This document shows positions 23,689 through 34,318 of a stretch of DNA of 64,000 bases, one piece after another. How positions within the stretch are numbered: position 1 is the first letter of the stretch; the number at the start of each line of letters is the position of its first letter. A model generated the notes under the pieces. The model had not been told where the DNA came from and did not search any database. It saw nothing but the letters and a program-made list of their open reading frames with translations. The DNA comes from Aphelenchoides besseyi (lineage: Eukaryota > Nematoda > Chromadorea > Rhabditida > Aphelenchoididae). The DNA lies in the NCBI GenBank assembly GCA_024699855.1, contig JAMPIQ010000003.1:8680001-8744000 (forward strand), in the 5' to 3' direction. The position numbers and the translations under genes are program-made.

Positions 23689-24271
23689 TCACAACAAAGA
23701 TCGAACTTCGCTTAACGCTCGTCCAAGCAAGTTCTTTCCTTTCCACGCAGATTCGTTTGTAATGTTCGGATCGTTGAATGCCAAACCGGAACTCCAACGC
23801 AGATTTGAAGTGTCGGCGAAAACTAATTCATCGCTTCCGGTTTCCTTCAACGCTTTTTTCAAGCTTCCATTTTGGAAAAACTTGGCTTTTAAGGCACGCA
23901 CCATGACCTTGTAGGACATTGCATCCCATTTCTTTCGATCGAAGTTGCGTAGACTGAAGCTCATAATTTGAACTTGACGACCAGATGGTTCGTTCAAAAT
24001 CTTCTTGGTCGTTTGATTGTCACCGAACGTTTTTGCTTTTGTATACGCAAAATAATGTTGGGCCGTTTGAAAGTTCTTTCCGTCCAAATACAACATTTCG
24101 TTGGGATAGAAGGAGTGAAAATAGTTGCGTTTGCTGTAGAAGATTCGATATGTTTTGCCGTTTGATCCACGCTTTCTCAAACCGATATCAGGAATTCGTT
24201 CTAAAACAATTGATTTGAATCGTTGACTTCAAATTGAACTTACTATCTGCTCCATCCTTAGCCCCGCTCAT
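23689..24271 (-). CDS. NADAR-domain protein (YbiA-like N-glycosidase family)
   Basis: Start MSGAKDGAD at 24,271, a 43-nt intron, then about 170 residues of NADAR domain. Visible family features are the FYSKRNYFHSFYP start, AQHYFAYTKAKTFGD, then KILNEPSGRQVQ, WDAMSYKVMVRALKAKFFQN, the LKETGSDELVFADTSNLRWS loop and the terminal WKGKNLLGRALSEVR. Known NADAR proteins act on ADP-ribosyl or ribosylated pyrimidine substrates; the substrate here is unknown. The ATG overlaps the stop of an upstream NADAR-like fragment (ATGA), and the gene is divergent from the GIY-YIG gene. Confidence 0.82.
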
Positions 24272-24461
24272 ACTTCCATTAGAGACTTACCCAGTAAGTT
24301 CTTTCCTCTCCACTTTGTTCGATCTGCAATCCTCGGATCGTTCTCTTTCAGACCCACTCCCCATCGTCGATCGTTCGGAGCCGCTTCAACGAGTGTGCCG
24401 TGTGTTGCGAGTTGCCGGATCGAAGATCTTCGCTTTTGCTGATGAAGTGGTTATAACTGGA
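24268..24461 (-). pseudogene. C-terminal fragment of a second NADAR domain
   Basis: Reads RQLATHGTLVEAAPNDRRWG, then WRGKNLLGKSLMEV and stop: the last third of a NADAR domain, nearer to the family consensus than the neighbouring gene. The exon 5' of it carries a TAA in frame and the rest of the domain is not seen, so this looks like a remnant of a tandem duplicate. Its stop overlaps the next ATG. Confidence 0.55.
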
Positions 24462-24478
24462 CTGAAAGTTAGAAATCA

Positions 24479-24628
24479 TTAAATGAATGTCCGGGTATTC
24501 TTCTCATCCAACATAAAAATGTTGGCTTTGATCGCTGGTACAAAAACATCTGCAGTCGGATTCTTTTGCTCTTGAAGCAACGTTGATGGACGCGTAAAGC
24601 GTACCAAAGACCAATATTCAAAGCGCAT
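24479..24628 (-). CDS. Possible 49-residue protein
   Basis: ATG-initiated frame (MRFEYWSLVRFTRPSTLLQE, then DVFVPAIKANIFMLDEK to a TAA). The composition is coding-like and there is an ATG, but there is no family, no signal peptide and no clear splice context. It may be an exon or a relic next to the NADAR remnants. Confidence 0.3.
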   Translation of the reverse strand: MRFEYWSLVRFTRPSTLLQEQKNPTADVFVPAIKANIFMLDEKNTRTFI

Positions 24629-24701
24629 GTGATCAGTTTAATGGCCGACGGCGGTAAGCACAATCATAGATTTCCCGCAGCATTTACGTTTTCAGAAAAA
24701 A

Positions 24702-26572
24702 ATGCAAAACGCGTTCGATCTCTTATCAAAAGAAATCAAAGATTTCCTCGGTGCATTTGAAATCGAGTTTGTTATGCGGTGGTCTTCTGAAACTCCAGAA
24801 TACCAACTCTTCGTCCAGAATGCACGAAGACTCTGTTATGTAAATGGAAAGTTCTCTACGGGCTTAAACGCACGCGCAAGACCAGTAGAGAGATTAAAAC
24901 GTATAAGAGCAAAAATGTACAAAGCTGAAACCGAAAAACCGTATGTTTACCGTAAGTTCTGCATTTACATAATCGAAAGCAACAATCGATTAAGAACGAA
25001 CCATACCACGATTGCCTATAGGTGGATGGAGTGAAGAAGCAGATGCCATAATACAGCGGTACATCGACGAAGGCTGGACAATGACCAAAACGAATACAAG
25101 ACGGTTATGTTCGGAGATTCGAAATGCATTGAACAATCAAGAACTCTCAGCGCGAGTAATTTTTTATCGATTGGCGAGATTGCAAAACATCGGTTTGTTT
25201 TGTGTACACTCTTTTTAAACAATCAACTCACCAACTTAAATGAACTGTGGAAATCAAAAGAAATGCTGAATCTTCTCAATGTGTACGTTCGAGAAGCCGC
25301 TGAAGATGTTTTTTCTACAAAAAGTCCACTCAAAACTGATTTGTTCAATCGACTGTGCGGACAAGTACAACAGTTGGCAGACGAAAATCAAACAGTACGC
25401 CCACGAGCAGATGTCATCCATCAAAAAACCAAACTCTACACACACGGCAAAAGTAATTAGTTCATCAGACAATAATTACACGTTGAATTTAGCAAGAATC
25501 CCCCCAAACTTCAAATCTATTGATTCCAAATTGCATAATCTGGTCGTAGAAGAGATGGACTACACTGATGACGAATGGTCGATGATTTCATTATCAGAAT
25601 TTACCAACGAAGTAAATGAGTTCATGAGATCTCAAAATCCAATGCATCTTCTTGTTCCTTCAGGGAGTTTAAGAACACGCATAACTCACATGAGAATGGC
25701 ACTAAAAGTTTTGTCTAAAAATCGTAAGTGGCTTTGTACAACGACTATCTAATAAACGATTATTACGCAACGGATTTTCAAGACACAGAAATGTTGAATA
25801 TGAACTTGTTCACAGTTTCATCAGAAAACAATCACTGGACTTCTCTTTCGCGGACATCTCAATACCCAGGTCTGTGATATCAATATGCTTTCGATTAACT
25901 CAATACTTCAGCATTCAGCAATCCGCTTCTCGAACTAACGAAAGCTGGCAAATATCTTGCCACTGATGCCGAAATGAACGAGCGCATTCAAAATTATCTC
26001 GAGTTTTCTCAAGAATACTTGGGCCAACAAAACATTCTTTCAATTACCGGAGTCTACATGTTACTGGATTTGAGCAAACCAATCGGTTCCTTCAACAGTT
26101 TTTACACGTCAATCTTCTACATTGGATGTGGAGTGCCGGAGAGACCAAGTATGCATATTTCGTACGCAACTGCCGCAGCAAATACCGTAGACAAACGACA
26201 TGAAACTGGTCGCAAAATTGAAGAACTTTGGAACAGTGGAAAAGAAGTTGTTGTTTTTCAACCTTACGGCCAAATGACTAAACAAGAAGGTTTGATTCTC
26301 GAAGAATCAATGTTGTCTTCAGTCGGTAAGCTTTTTTACTTAAACTTTGATGACTCACATTTCTAGGATTTGCGCATCTTGTCAACAAACAGTTGGGTAG
26401 CAAGGTGCTTCCCGAGGATTCGTTTAGCAATGCGATTCGACAAGCTTATGGAGCCAATAAACTACTACGCGCTTATGAGATTTACCAACTATCTCAACCA
26501 ATTCTCATCAGTCGCGAAATGACCCAAAAGGAATCCAAAAAACAAAAACTCAGAACTAAACCTAAACAGTAG
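24702..26572 (+). CDS. GIY-YIG nuclease, ANKLE1/LEM-3-like C-terminal domain
   Basis: About 500 residues from ATG 24,702 to TAG 26,570-26,572. Seven exons join in frame. The N-terminal half is helical and unrecognised (KEIKDFLGAFEIEFVMRWSS; a tryptophan-rich GWSEEADAIIQRYIDEGW segment). The C-terminal third is a GIY-YIG domain: GVYMLLD, then FYIGCGVPERPSMHISYA, KIEELWNSGKEVVVF and the Glu-bearing LILEESMLSSVGFAHLVNK, as in the ANKLE1/LEM-3 branch that cuts branched DNA and chromatin bridges. A basic tail ends KKQKLRTKPKQ. Ankyrin repeats and a LEM domain, usual in that branch, are not evident, so the role is inferred only from the nuclease domain. Confidence 0.75.
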
Positions 26573-26617
26573 TTACCATTTTTCCTGTATCCATCCAAAC
26601 CAAAAAAGCTAGAACAG

Positions 26618-26646
26618 TTTGTCTGTCTGTCTGTCTGTCCGTCTGT
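26618..26646. repeat. TCTG tetranucleotide microsatellite
   Basis: Several TCTG units with one TCCG variant, just 3' of the GIY-YIG gene. Confidence 0.8.
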
Positions 26647-26789
26647 GTGCGACCGATTTTCTCCGCGTTTATTTTCGAATGAAAAAACAGAGTGCAATTC
26701 ATGCCAATTTGCCTTCCTCTTTTCACTCTCCAATGGAAACAAACTCGGCTCGCTTATGCAAAATTACGACTGAACCCCGAAAATCAAAA

Positions 26790-27350
26790 ATGAATATGGA
26801 AATTTACATCAAATCAACGCAACTTCCGTCGTCTTCACCAATCCAAAGCCGCGACTCTTCAATCCGCATCGGTAAGTCATTTTCTTTTTACTTCCTACTA
26901 ATCATCGTCTGTTTGCAGATTTGGACTGGATCGCTTCATCGCCCGCATCTTCTACAGTCGGCGCACTAAATTCGGCAAGTCCATTTTACTCTTCATTCCT
27001 TACTTCTTTCGCTTTTAGATTTTGGTTCTAACTCTCTCTGATCTCAACGACCATCAGCCGATTTCAACGGGCAGCCGGAGTGCAACAGTAAGCTCTCTTC
27101 TACTCCTCAGCTTCCACTCATCTCTTTCATTTCAGTTACAAAAGTCGCATTGTCTTCGATCAATGCGCGTGGCTGTCCTCGAAACTATTCGAGTTTCCAA
27201 ATGGTAAGCAACTTTTGCTTTACCTCAGTTAACACCTCCCTTTAGTCATCGGACCTTGAAATCGAGAACGAAACCGAACAATCTCGATTCTCTTTTTTTC
27301 GCCCGATGTGCCGTCTGTTATCTTCTTTCTTCATAAACTCTTTTCTTTAT
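26790..27350 (+). CDS. Possible small multi-exon gene, unresolved
   Basis: The frame MNMEIYIKSTQLPSSSPIQS joins across a good intron to DLDWIASSPASSTVGALNS. Three more GTAAGC-type donors and TTTCAG or TTTAG acceptors follow at a regular spacing, with Ser/Thr-rich and basic coding-like pieces (SDLNDHQPISTGSRSAT; SDLEIENETEQSRFSFF). I could not find one phase through all of them. It is either a gene with exons I misplace or an untranslated leader of the helicase start at 27,454. Confidence 0.3.
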
Positions 27351-27453
27351 CTTAAAATTTTCTCAAATGAACGTGCAACATCCGAAAACCGAGTTTTTGT
27401 TTTGACGATCGATTTCCACGCGAGTTTTGTGTGCAAGTGTATTCTCGATTTAG

Positions 27454-27752
27454 ATGACAACAAAACCGGCACCGCGTTTCGCGGACTTCGACATGGACGA
27501 GCGACTTCTGCCGGTTGTAGTTTGATAGAAACTATTGTTTGAACGAACATTTAGGCCGTTAATGAAATGGGTTGGGAAAAACCAACCACCGTCCAAGGTG
27601 CCATGATTCCGCAGCTTCTTCAGGGATCAAATATGTGCGCTCGAGCTCGAACAGGAACCGGCAAAACGGGCGCTTTCTTGTTGCCGTTGATTCAACGGGT
27701 TTTGCTGCAACGTGATTTCGTAGACAACTTCTATCTAGTTTCTTGGACTTGA
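27454..27752 (+). pseudogene. DDX56/Dbp9-type helicase, 5' end only
   Basis: ATG 27,454 gives MTTKPAPRFADFDMDERLLP, an intron of about 41 nt, then the Q-motif region AVNEMGWEKPTTVQGAMIPQ and motif I as ARTGTGKTGAFLLPLIQRV. Homology stops near 27,712 at a possible donor (C|GTGATT), and the frame ends soon after. This is the expected beginning of the same helicase type whose second half is at 21,326-23,419, but it lies downstream of it. It may be half of a split gene or a truncated duplicate. Confidence 0.7.
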
Positions 27753-28720
27753 CCATTCTATTCACCTAAATTCAGATAATCAATCGATTGATGTTATGGG
27801 ATTGAATAGCGCAGCTGTCAGAGGGAGAGAAGACGATAAACAAACTCACGCTTATTAAAACCACAGAAATATAGTCAATGGAGCGAAGCTACACATGAGT
27901 CATTATGAGATCAACTATTTGTGTGATCTCACAATCAGATTACGGTCGTGGCTCACATAAACGGAGAATTTGACTTAAACGTTTTCAGCGCCGTCTCTTG
28001 CGCTTGTAATCGAATAGTTTTCTCTCTTGGTCTGTCATCGGGAACTAGTTCTCAATAGCTCTCTGGAAGGTTGTTTAGACTCATAAGAACTAGTGGGTTT
28101 ATCAAAGTGGTTCAATCGGCCGTGTTTCATTGAGATTAGTTCAATGAAAGAGTAGCTTGAACTAGAGCTACTGAGCAGCTATCTTTCTCTAAGTACGATT
28201 AAGGTCAACAAAATCATAAAGTCTTTTTCATTTCAACGTAAACAATTTTTACTTAAGATCCTTGTCTTTGCGTGCTTACACGTCTAAAATCAGAATGAGT
28301 TTTAAGTTTTTATCAGGTTTTGTAGGCCTAGTCATTTGATCGTTTTGTAATTTCTCGATGATTCGATGCGTTTAAGACGTTTGGTGAATTTGAGAACGTG
28401 AATTTAGATTATTTTCAGACGTAAGTGGAAATCGGATCGACTGAACAAACTTCTGATGAAATAAGTCTCGAAGTCAATTAGCACTAAACGCTCCAATTTG
28501 TTCATCTGCCTTTGAAATCAAACTCTTTCTTTGACTTAACCGCTCTGAATCAAATTCAAATAGATTTCGCAAATTCGAATTTAGAGAAGTGAGACGAAGA
28601 GCAGGTGGACAAATTCGAAGAGTGAAAGTCATTTGCATTGTCACTAAAAGTTGGTGCAAATTGACAGCTTTTTTGTTTATCAGGTCAACTTCGTGATTAG
28701 TGCTCCGCCTTTTCATTTCG
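27753..28720. other. Intergenic, no gene seen
   Basis: AT-rich with many stops on all frames. It ends with the promoter of the next gene (a TATATAAG at about 28,722). Confidence 0.5.
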
Positions 28721-28721
28721 T

Positions 28722-28729
28722 ATATAAGC
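28722..28729 (+). promoter_or_regulatory. TATA box of the FAR-like gene
   Basis: GTATATAAGC about 55 bp upstream of the ATG at 28,782. Confidence 0.55.
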
Positions 28730-28781
28730 AAAAGATATTCGCATAGAACAGTACATTTTTCGTTCTTTTTCTCGACTTAAA

Positions 28782-29452
28782 ATGAAAGCCCAACTTTTGG
28801 CAGTTTTGTTAGTTGTTGGATCAGTTCAGGCAAGTGAATGGTAAGTGAGAAGACTCAAGTCTTTTAATAGTAATTAATAATGTCTTTTTATGTGGGATCC
28901 TCTCGGTATCACCGGAGGCAATCAAAATCAACCTATTTTGGCCAAGTTGACTCCAGCAATTCAACGTTTGTTCTTATGATCATGAAGCTGTTCACGACCT
29001 ATGTTTAGAATCTGTTCCACATACCATTCAACAACAATTGGCTCGTGTTACACCTAAAGATCTTTTGGGATTGCGATCGATGGCCGAACGTATGACTCAA
29101 CATCCGACAAGTCGTGCCGAGTTTATCAAGGAGTTGAACCAAAAAGCGCCAAATGTGAAAACTCAACTTGCGATTCGTTTGACCGTGTTTTTAGGTTCTT
29201 TTCCTCGGTACTGAAGTCTACAAAGTTGGCCGCGATCTGGCAACACAAGGACGCAAGAAATTGAGTTCCGACGCAATTCGATTCCTTCGCACTGCATCGA
29301 AAGAAGCTATGGCCGCAGTTAACGAAGCTGCTGCTCTCTTCAAGAAACAAGATGTGGGAACCAAAAAAAACTTGCAATCCGTTTTCCCATTTATTCCGCA
29401 ATTGATTCAGAGCTCTCAACGTTCAGTTCAATATGTTGCCAAAAACATCTAA
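28782..29452 (+). CDS. Secreted helical protein, probably FAR-like (fatty acid/retinol binding)
   Basis: Signal peptide MKAQLLAVLLVVGSVQASEW. The mature part continues DPLGITGGNQNQPILAKLTP, QQQLARVTPKDLLGLRSM, KAPN|VLFLGTEVYKVGRDL, RKKLSSDAIRFLRTASKEAM and KNLQSVFPFIPQLI, then TAA. Helical content, size near 190 residues and the FP-x-I/L element near the end resemble nematode FAR lipid carriers, but the match is loose; another all-helical secreted family is possible. Introns 2 and 3 are normal. Intron 1 (28,841-28,894) has a good GTAAGT donor, but the frame requires a 3' end of TG rather than AG. Confidence 0.5.
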
Positions 29453-30372
29453 ATGTTTGGGATAACCATCGTTCTTGTTTCTTCTTCGACTACAACATAA
29501 CCACACTTTTAACAATTGCAAGATAAAAAAACGGGATTCTTTGTCTTATTTCGCACACCACCTCAGTTATTCTCAAACGTTCTGAATTCTACACTGTCGT
29601 TTAATTTTGTATATTTGAATGCCAATTCATCAAGTCTTGAAAGTACTTATTCCACGTCGTTGAATTCGCCAATAGACTTCTACGTTTGTACTGTTTCCAC
29701 TCCTCTGCTGCTGCTGCTTCGATCACCAATAAACTTCAAACTAACTGACTAGTTGAAAGAATGTTTGACGTGCAATCGAACTTCAGTGCGCCCGTTGAGC
29801 AGAGACATAAGGTCGCTTTTCAGCGGCCAGCAATCGAAAGTCCCGAAGAATAGTGAACGCAAACGAGAGAGTGCGAGGCGAACAAAATGGGCGCCGCCAA
29901 ACGCGATTTTCCCGTCGCTTTTTCGGACGTTCAACGCAAACAAGAGGAAACGAGCGAACTCACTTCTTCGGTTTTTACCTAGTACTATTAAGGTACGTGG
30001 ACTTCCTGCGACCATCTTTGATGTGTTCGGGAAAACCGAAATTTTTGGATCGATTCTCGGGGACGCCGGGTATCTAATTCCATTGCTTAAGGATGTTCTT
30101 CATCCAACTGAACGCTAATCGATGGCTGTGTGATCAAATTGCACGAATCAAAAGACAAAAATAAAGAAAAGCAGCTTGGAAGATTGAGCAGAGACTCAGA
30201 CAATCGCATTCAAAACGTTATTTCGATGGCTTACCTTCTTATCAGTCTGAGTGCTGGAATAAGGAAGCACTAAAACAAAGTAACCAATTAGCTATTTTGC
30301 TCTTATCAATTGCGTAGTTTTTATCACCGAATCGACGCCCTTAAACTACTTTTTGGTCTCTGTTCACGTGGT
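29453..30372. other. Mostly intergenic
   Basis: A 29,753-30,118 frame on the plus strand ends with coding-like TIFDVFGKTEIFGSILGDAG. Neither an ATG-linked exon nor a family supports it, and the opposite strand is equally open there. Nothing else was seen. Confidence 0.35.
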
Positions 30373-30564
30373 TTATAAGAATTTGAGGGAACAACTACTA
30401 CTACTTCTTGTCGCTTTTCGTATTTCATTTGAGTTGCCAATGCGACTTTCAAGTTTGACGGCAATTCGTTCTTTGTGCTCACCATTGGGACTGAACAGTC
30501 GACGATTTTCATCGACGTATTCGAGTAACACAACGCCCATTTCGAATGCTGATCGTCCAACAAA
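30373..30564 (-). pseudogene. Orphan exon on the minus strand
   Basis: After a CCAG acceptor a frame reads FVGRSAFEMGVVLLEYVDEN, RRLFSPNGEHKERIAVKLES and on to SSSSCSLKFL and TAA. Its composition is clearly coding-like. The exon that should precede it would lie inside the BCAT gene on the other strand and was not found, so this may be a relocated terminal exon. The family is unknown. Confidence 0.35.
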
Positions 30565-30630
30565 CTGGACATTTTACGTTTGTTTTTAACTGCTTCTTAA
30601 ATTCAAAACTAAAGATTTTAGCACAAAGAC

Positions 30631-31858
30631 ATGCGAATTATTCCTGCAAACACAATTCAACTGCAACCGAAACCCTTGGATCCGGAAGCCGTTAGATTTG
30701 GTCTTTACTTTTCGGATCACATGGTCGAAGTCGATTTTTCTGATGATAGTAACTGGAGTCAACCATTTCTATCGCCTTTGCATGCCTTGCAACTACATCC
30801 CGGCGCAAAAGTTTTTCATTATGCTATCGAGTTGTTTGAAGGAATGAAAGCGTATCGTGGAGTTGACAATCGTATTCGCCTCTTCAGACCCGAAAAGAAT
30901 ATGGAGCGAATGCGAAAATCGGCGATTCGTTCAGCGTTACCAGTGAGTTTGTTTTCAATCAAATGTGTTCGATATTTCTATTAAGGATTTTGATGGTGAA
31001 GAGTTATTGAAAATCATTTCGCATTTGATTCAAATTGACGTGGATTGGGTTCCGTATTCAAAGACCGCGTCTTTGTATTTAAGGCCAACAATGATTGGAA
31101 CTGATCCACGGCTAGGTGTAGCCCACTCAACATCCGCAAAGTTATATGTCATCTCAAGCCCTGCAGGATGTTATTACCCTACGGGAATGAAACCGATTTC
31201 GTTGTTAGCAGATCCTCGCTTCGCAAGAGCCTTTCCAGGAGGAGTTGGAGAATTCAAAATGGGAAGCAACTACGCGGCTACGATGTCTGTTGGCAAAGCA
31301 GCACTTGAAATGGATTGTCAACAAGTTCTTTGGTTGTACGATCGAGAGGAACTGATTACTGAAGTGGGTGCTATGAACATTTTCGTTTTCTGGATCAATC
31401 AAAACGGAGGTAAGCAAACAACTAAAATATTAAATTGACAGCGAATTCCAGATTACGAGTTGATTACTCCACCGCTCAGAGATGGCATTATTCTTCCTGG
31501 AGTTACACGAGACTCATTAATACAATTGGGAAGAAAGTGGAACGAATTTCGAGTCGTTGAAGAATATCCATCGATGTACGAAATTCGACGAGCAATTGCT
31601 GAGAATCGAGTTTGTTTAACTTTCGTACCAATCTTTTTATTCCAATTTTAGATGCTTCAAATGTTCGGTGCAGGAACAGCTGCCGTGATTCAACCGGTCG
31701 ATCGGATTCTTCATTGGAATCAAAAGACTCAGTTTTATGAAACTCTCTACATTCCAACAATGACGTCTTCAAATGTGATGCAAAGACTTTACGATACGAT
31801 CATGGACATACAATTCGGTCGAGTTGAAATGCCCGAATGGACGCGAATTGTTGTGTAA
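30631..31858 (+). CDS. bcat-1: Branched-chain amino-acid aminotransferase (fold-type IV PLP enzyme)
   Basis: Interconverts Leu, Ile and Val with their 2-oxo acids using 2-oxoglutarate/glutamate and PLP. Visible family features are LHPGAKVFHYAIELFEGMKA, then IRLFRPEKNMERM, YLRPTMIGTDPRLGV, the PLP-lysine segment GEFKMGSNYAATM (Lys after GEF), QQVLWLYD followed by ITEVGAMNIF, PLRDGIILPGVTRDSL, and FGAGTAAVIQPVDRI. Three introns of about 40 nt join in frame. The ATG at 30,631 lies just inside an exon that opens after a TTTTAG acceptor, so a short upstream exon, possibly carrying a targeting peptide, may be missing. The stop is TAA 31,856-31,858. Confidence 0.92.
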
Positions 31859-31931
31859 ATAAACCAGAATAAAAGCAGCTTTCTTTAGAGCGAAAGAGTT
31901 CATTAGCAAGAAGTTGATGTTTGTCAAGAGG

Positions 31932-32031
31932 NNNNNNNNNNNNNNNNNNNNNNNNNNNNNNNNNNNNNNNNNNNNNNNNNNNNNNNNNNNNNNNNNNNNN
32001 NNNNNNNNNNNNNNNNNNNNNNNNNNNNNNN
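31932..32031. other. Assembly gap of 100 N
   Basis: A round-number run of N between the BCAT 3' flank and the middle of 18S. The first third of 18S and the upstream rDNA spacer are missing, so adjacency of BCAT and rDNA is not proved. Confidence 0.98.
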
Positions 32032-32511
32032 ATAGTTGGATTGTTGAACCGTTCGGGGTGCGTCTTAACGGGCGTCACTCGTGGGCGGTATTTTGCGCGT
32101 TTTCGGGCCTTCGGGTCGGTGATGCGCAGGATTACTTTGAACGGCTTAAGTGCTCAAGGCGGGTCTTACGACTGAATACCGGTGCATGGAATAATGGAAC
32201 AAGGTTGCGGCCGAGTTTTATTGGTTTTGTCGGCTGAAACAATGGTTAACAGGAACAGCCGGGGGCATTCGTATCGCTGCGCGAGAGGTGAAATTCGAGG
32301 ACCGTAGCGAGACGCACTAAAGCGAAGGCATTTGCCAAGAGTGTTTTCATTAATCAAGAACGAAAGTCAGAGGTTCGAAGGCGATTAGATACCGCCCTAG
32401 TTCTGACCGTAAATGATGCCAACTACCAATTCGCTTGTGGATTCGAGTTCATAAGCGAGCGGGTTTCCGGAAACGAAAGTCTTTCGGTTCCGGGGGAAGT
32501 ATGGTTGCAAA

Positions 32512-32558
<47 letters not shown>

Positions 32559-32999
32559 TTGCGGCTTAATTTGACTCAACACGGGAAACCTCACCCGGCC
32601 AGCACATCGTGAGGATTGACAGACCGATAGCTCTTTCATGATTCGGTGGATGGTGGTGCATGGCCGTTCTTAGTTCGTGCTAACGAAGTGTCTGCTTTAT
32701 TGCGATAACGAGCGAGACGCCGACTGCTAACTAGTGCGTCGATTGATTCGTTTGTCGACGATCATTTCTTAGCGGGATTCGTGGTTCTTAGCCTCAAGAA
32801 ATGGCGCAATAACAGGTCTGTGATGCCCTTAGATGTTCGGGGCCGCACGCGTGCTACAATGGTGGTATCAGCGTGATTGTCCTACTCCGAGAGGAGATGG
32901 CAAACAGTTGAGATATTATTATGGCTGGAATTGAGTGTTGAAATTTTCACTCATGAACGAGGAATTCCAAGTAAATGCGAGTCATCAACTCGCATTGAT

Positions 33000-33036
<37 letters not shown>

Positions 33037-33183
33037 CCGGGACTGAGTTGTTTCGAGAAATCCACGGACCGGCGTTCGCTCATGTTTCGGCATGTCGTTT
33101 GCTGGAAAGTGGCTTAATCGCAACGGCTTGAACCGGGGAAAAGTCGTAACAAGGTTGCAGTAGGTGAACCTGCTGCAAGATCA
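32032..33183 (+). rRNA. 18S rRNA, 3' two-thirds
   Basis: Starts at the conserved TAGTTGGAT near the middle of 18S. Contains GAGGTGAAATTCGAGGACCG-type sequence, TTAAAGGAATTGACGGAAGG, TTTGACTCAACACGGGAAAC, GTACACACCGCCCGTCGC and the AAGTCGTAACAAGG end. The 3' terminus is taken at the TCA of CTGCTGCAAGATCA. The final helix sequence (GTTGCAGTAGGTGAACCTGC) differs slightly from the usual nematode form. Confidence 0.95.
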
Positions 33184-33454
33184 GGTATCGAAGCAAACAA
33201 TCGAGTTGGGAGTGCCGTGGTGCGGATATTCGACGGTCGTCGTGAAGCACTCGGTATTTCCCGATCGCTGGTCTCTTCAATGAGATTTCAGTTTTCACAA
33301 ACGGCTTCTCTGGGCCTCTATGTTGGATTGAGCAGTTGTGTTCCACGTCCGTGGCTGCGACGATGTCCAATAGTAGACACCGCTTCGGCGGTGTTAGAGT
33401 TGATGACCCGGTCGGGCACCCAGAACCAACAACCCATTTTCAATTCATTCAATG
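33184..33454 (+). other. Internal transcribed spacer 1
   Basis: The stretch between 18S and 5.8S. No gene. Confidence 0.85.
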
Positions 33455-33620
33455 CCAACTAATCGAGCAAGTTATGTCGGTGAATCACTTGGCTCGTGGG
33501 TCGATGAAGAACGCAGTGAATTGCGTTAATAAGCACGAATTACAGATATTACGAGTGCCTTGTTTTCGATTGCATATTGCGTCGTCGGGTTCTGCCCTTC
33601 GACATACGCAGCTCAGGGTG
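33455..33620 (+). rRNA. 5.8S rRNA
   Basis: Contains the conserved TCGATGAAGAACGCAG and GAATTGCG elements and the GC-rich 3' hairpin (TTCTGCCCTTCG). Ends are approximate by about 10 nt. Confidence 0.9.
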
Positions 33621-33935
33621 TTTTCATGGAAAGGGAAGCCAAATGCATTGTGTAATGGTTTTCGCCATCGAATCGTCGACTCTTCCCCACGGAATGCAGT
33701 TGACGTGTTCGCTTTGGTGGCGTATTCTTCGGAGTAGGCCTGTGATTACGTTGTTAGTACTGTTCGAACGATGTCCATGTGCAAGGAACATGATTCGATT
33801 GGCTTTCGATCTGTACGGCTTTGAGTGACTTGATTCCACAATTGAGATGCTTGGCTGTTATTGAGAAGGTCTTTGCGAGTTGTTGTTCGGATGTCGGCAG
33901 TGCGATTGATGACACTGACCATTTGATTGGTTGAA
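33621..33935 (+). other. Internal transcribed spacer 2
   Basis: The stretch between 5.8S and 28S. No gene. Confidence 0.85.
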
Positions 33936-34285
33936 ATCCACCTGAGTTGCGTATGACCACCTGCTGAACTTAAGCATATCAGTAAGCAGAGGAAAAGAAA
34001 CTAACAAGGATTCCCCCAGTAACTGCGAGTGAAAAGGGACTAGCCCAGCGCTTAAGACGCTCGTTCTGACGGACGAGTGTCGGTGTAGCGTTTGGAGAGC
34101 GAGCATCGTCGGCGTGTGTTTGGTCCAAGTTTCGCTGGAAAGCGGCTGCACAGATGGTTTCACACCAGTACGGCCGAACGGCGTCGACGAATTCGTTTCT
34201 CTGGGAGTCGGGTTGTTTGGAAACGCAGCCCAAAGCGGGTGGTAAACTTCACCTAAGGCTAAATACGACCACGAGACCGATAGCA

Positions 34286-34318
<33 letters not shown>

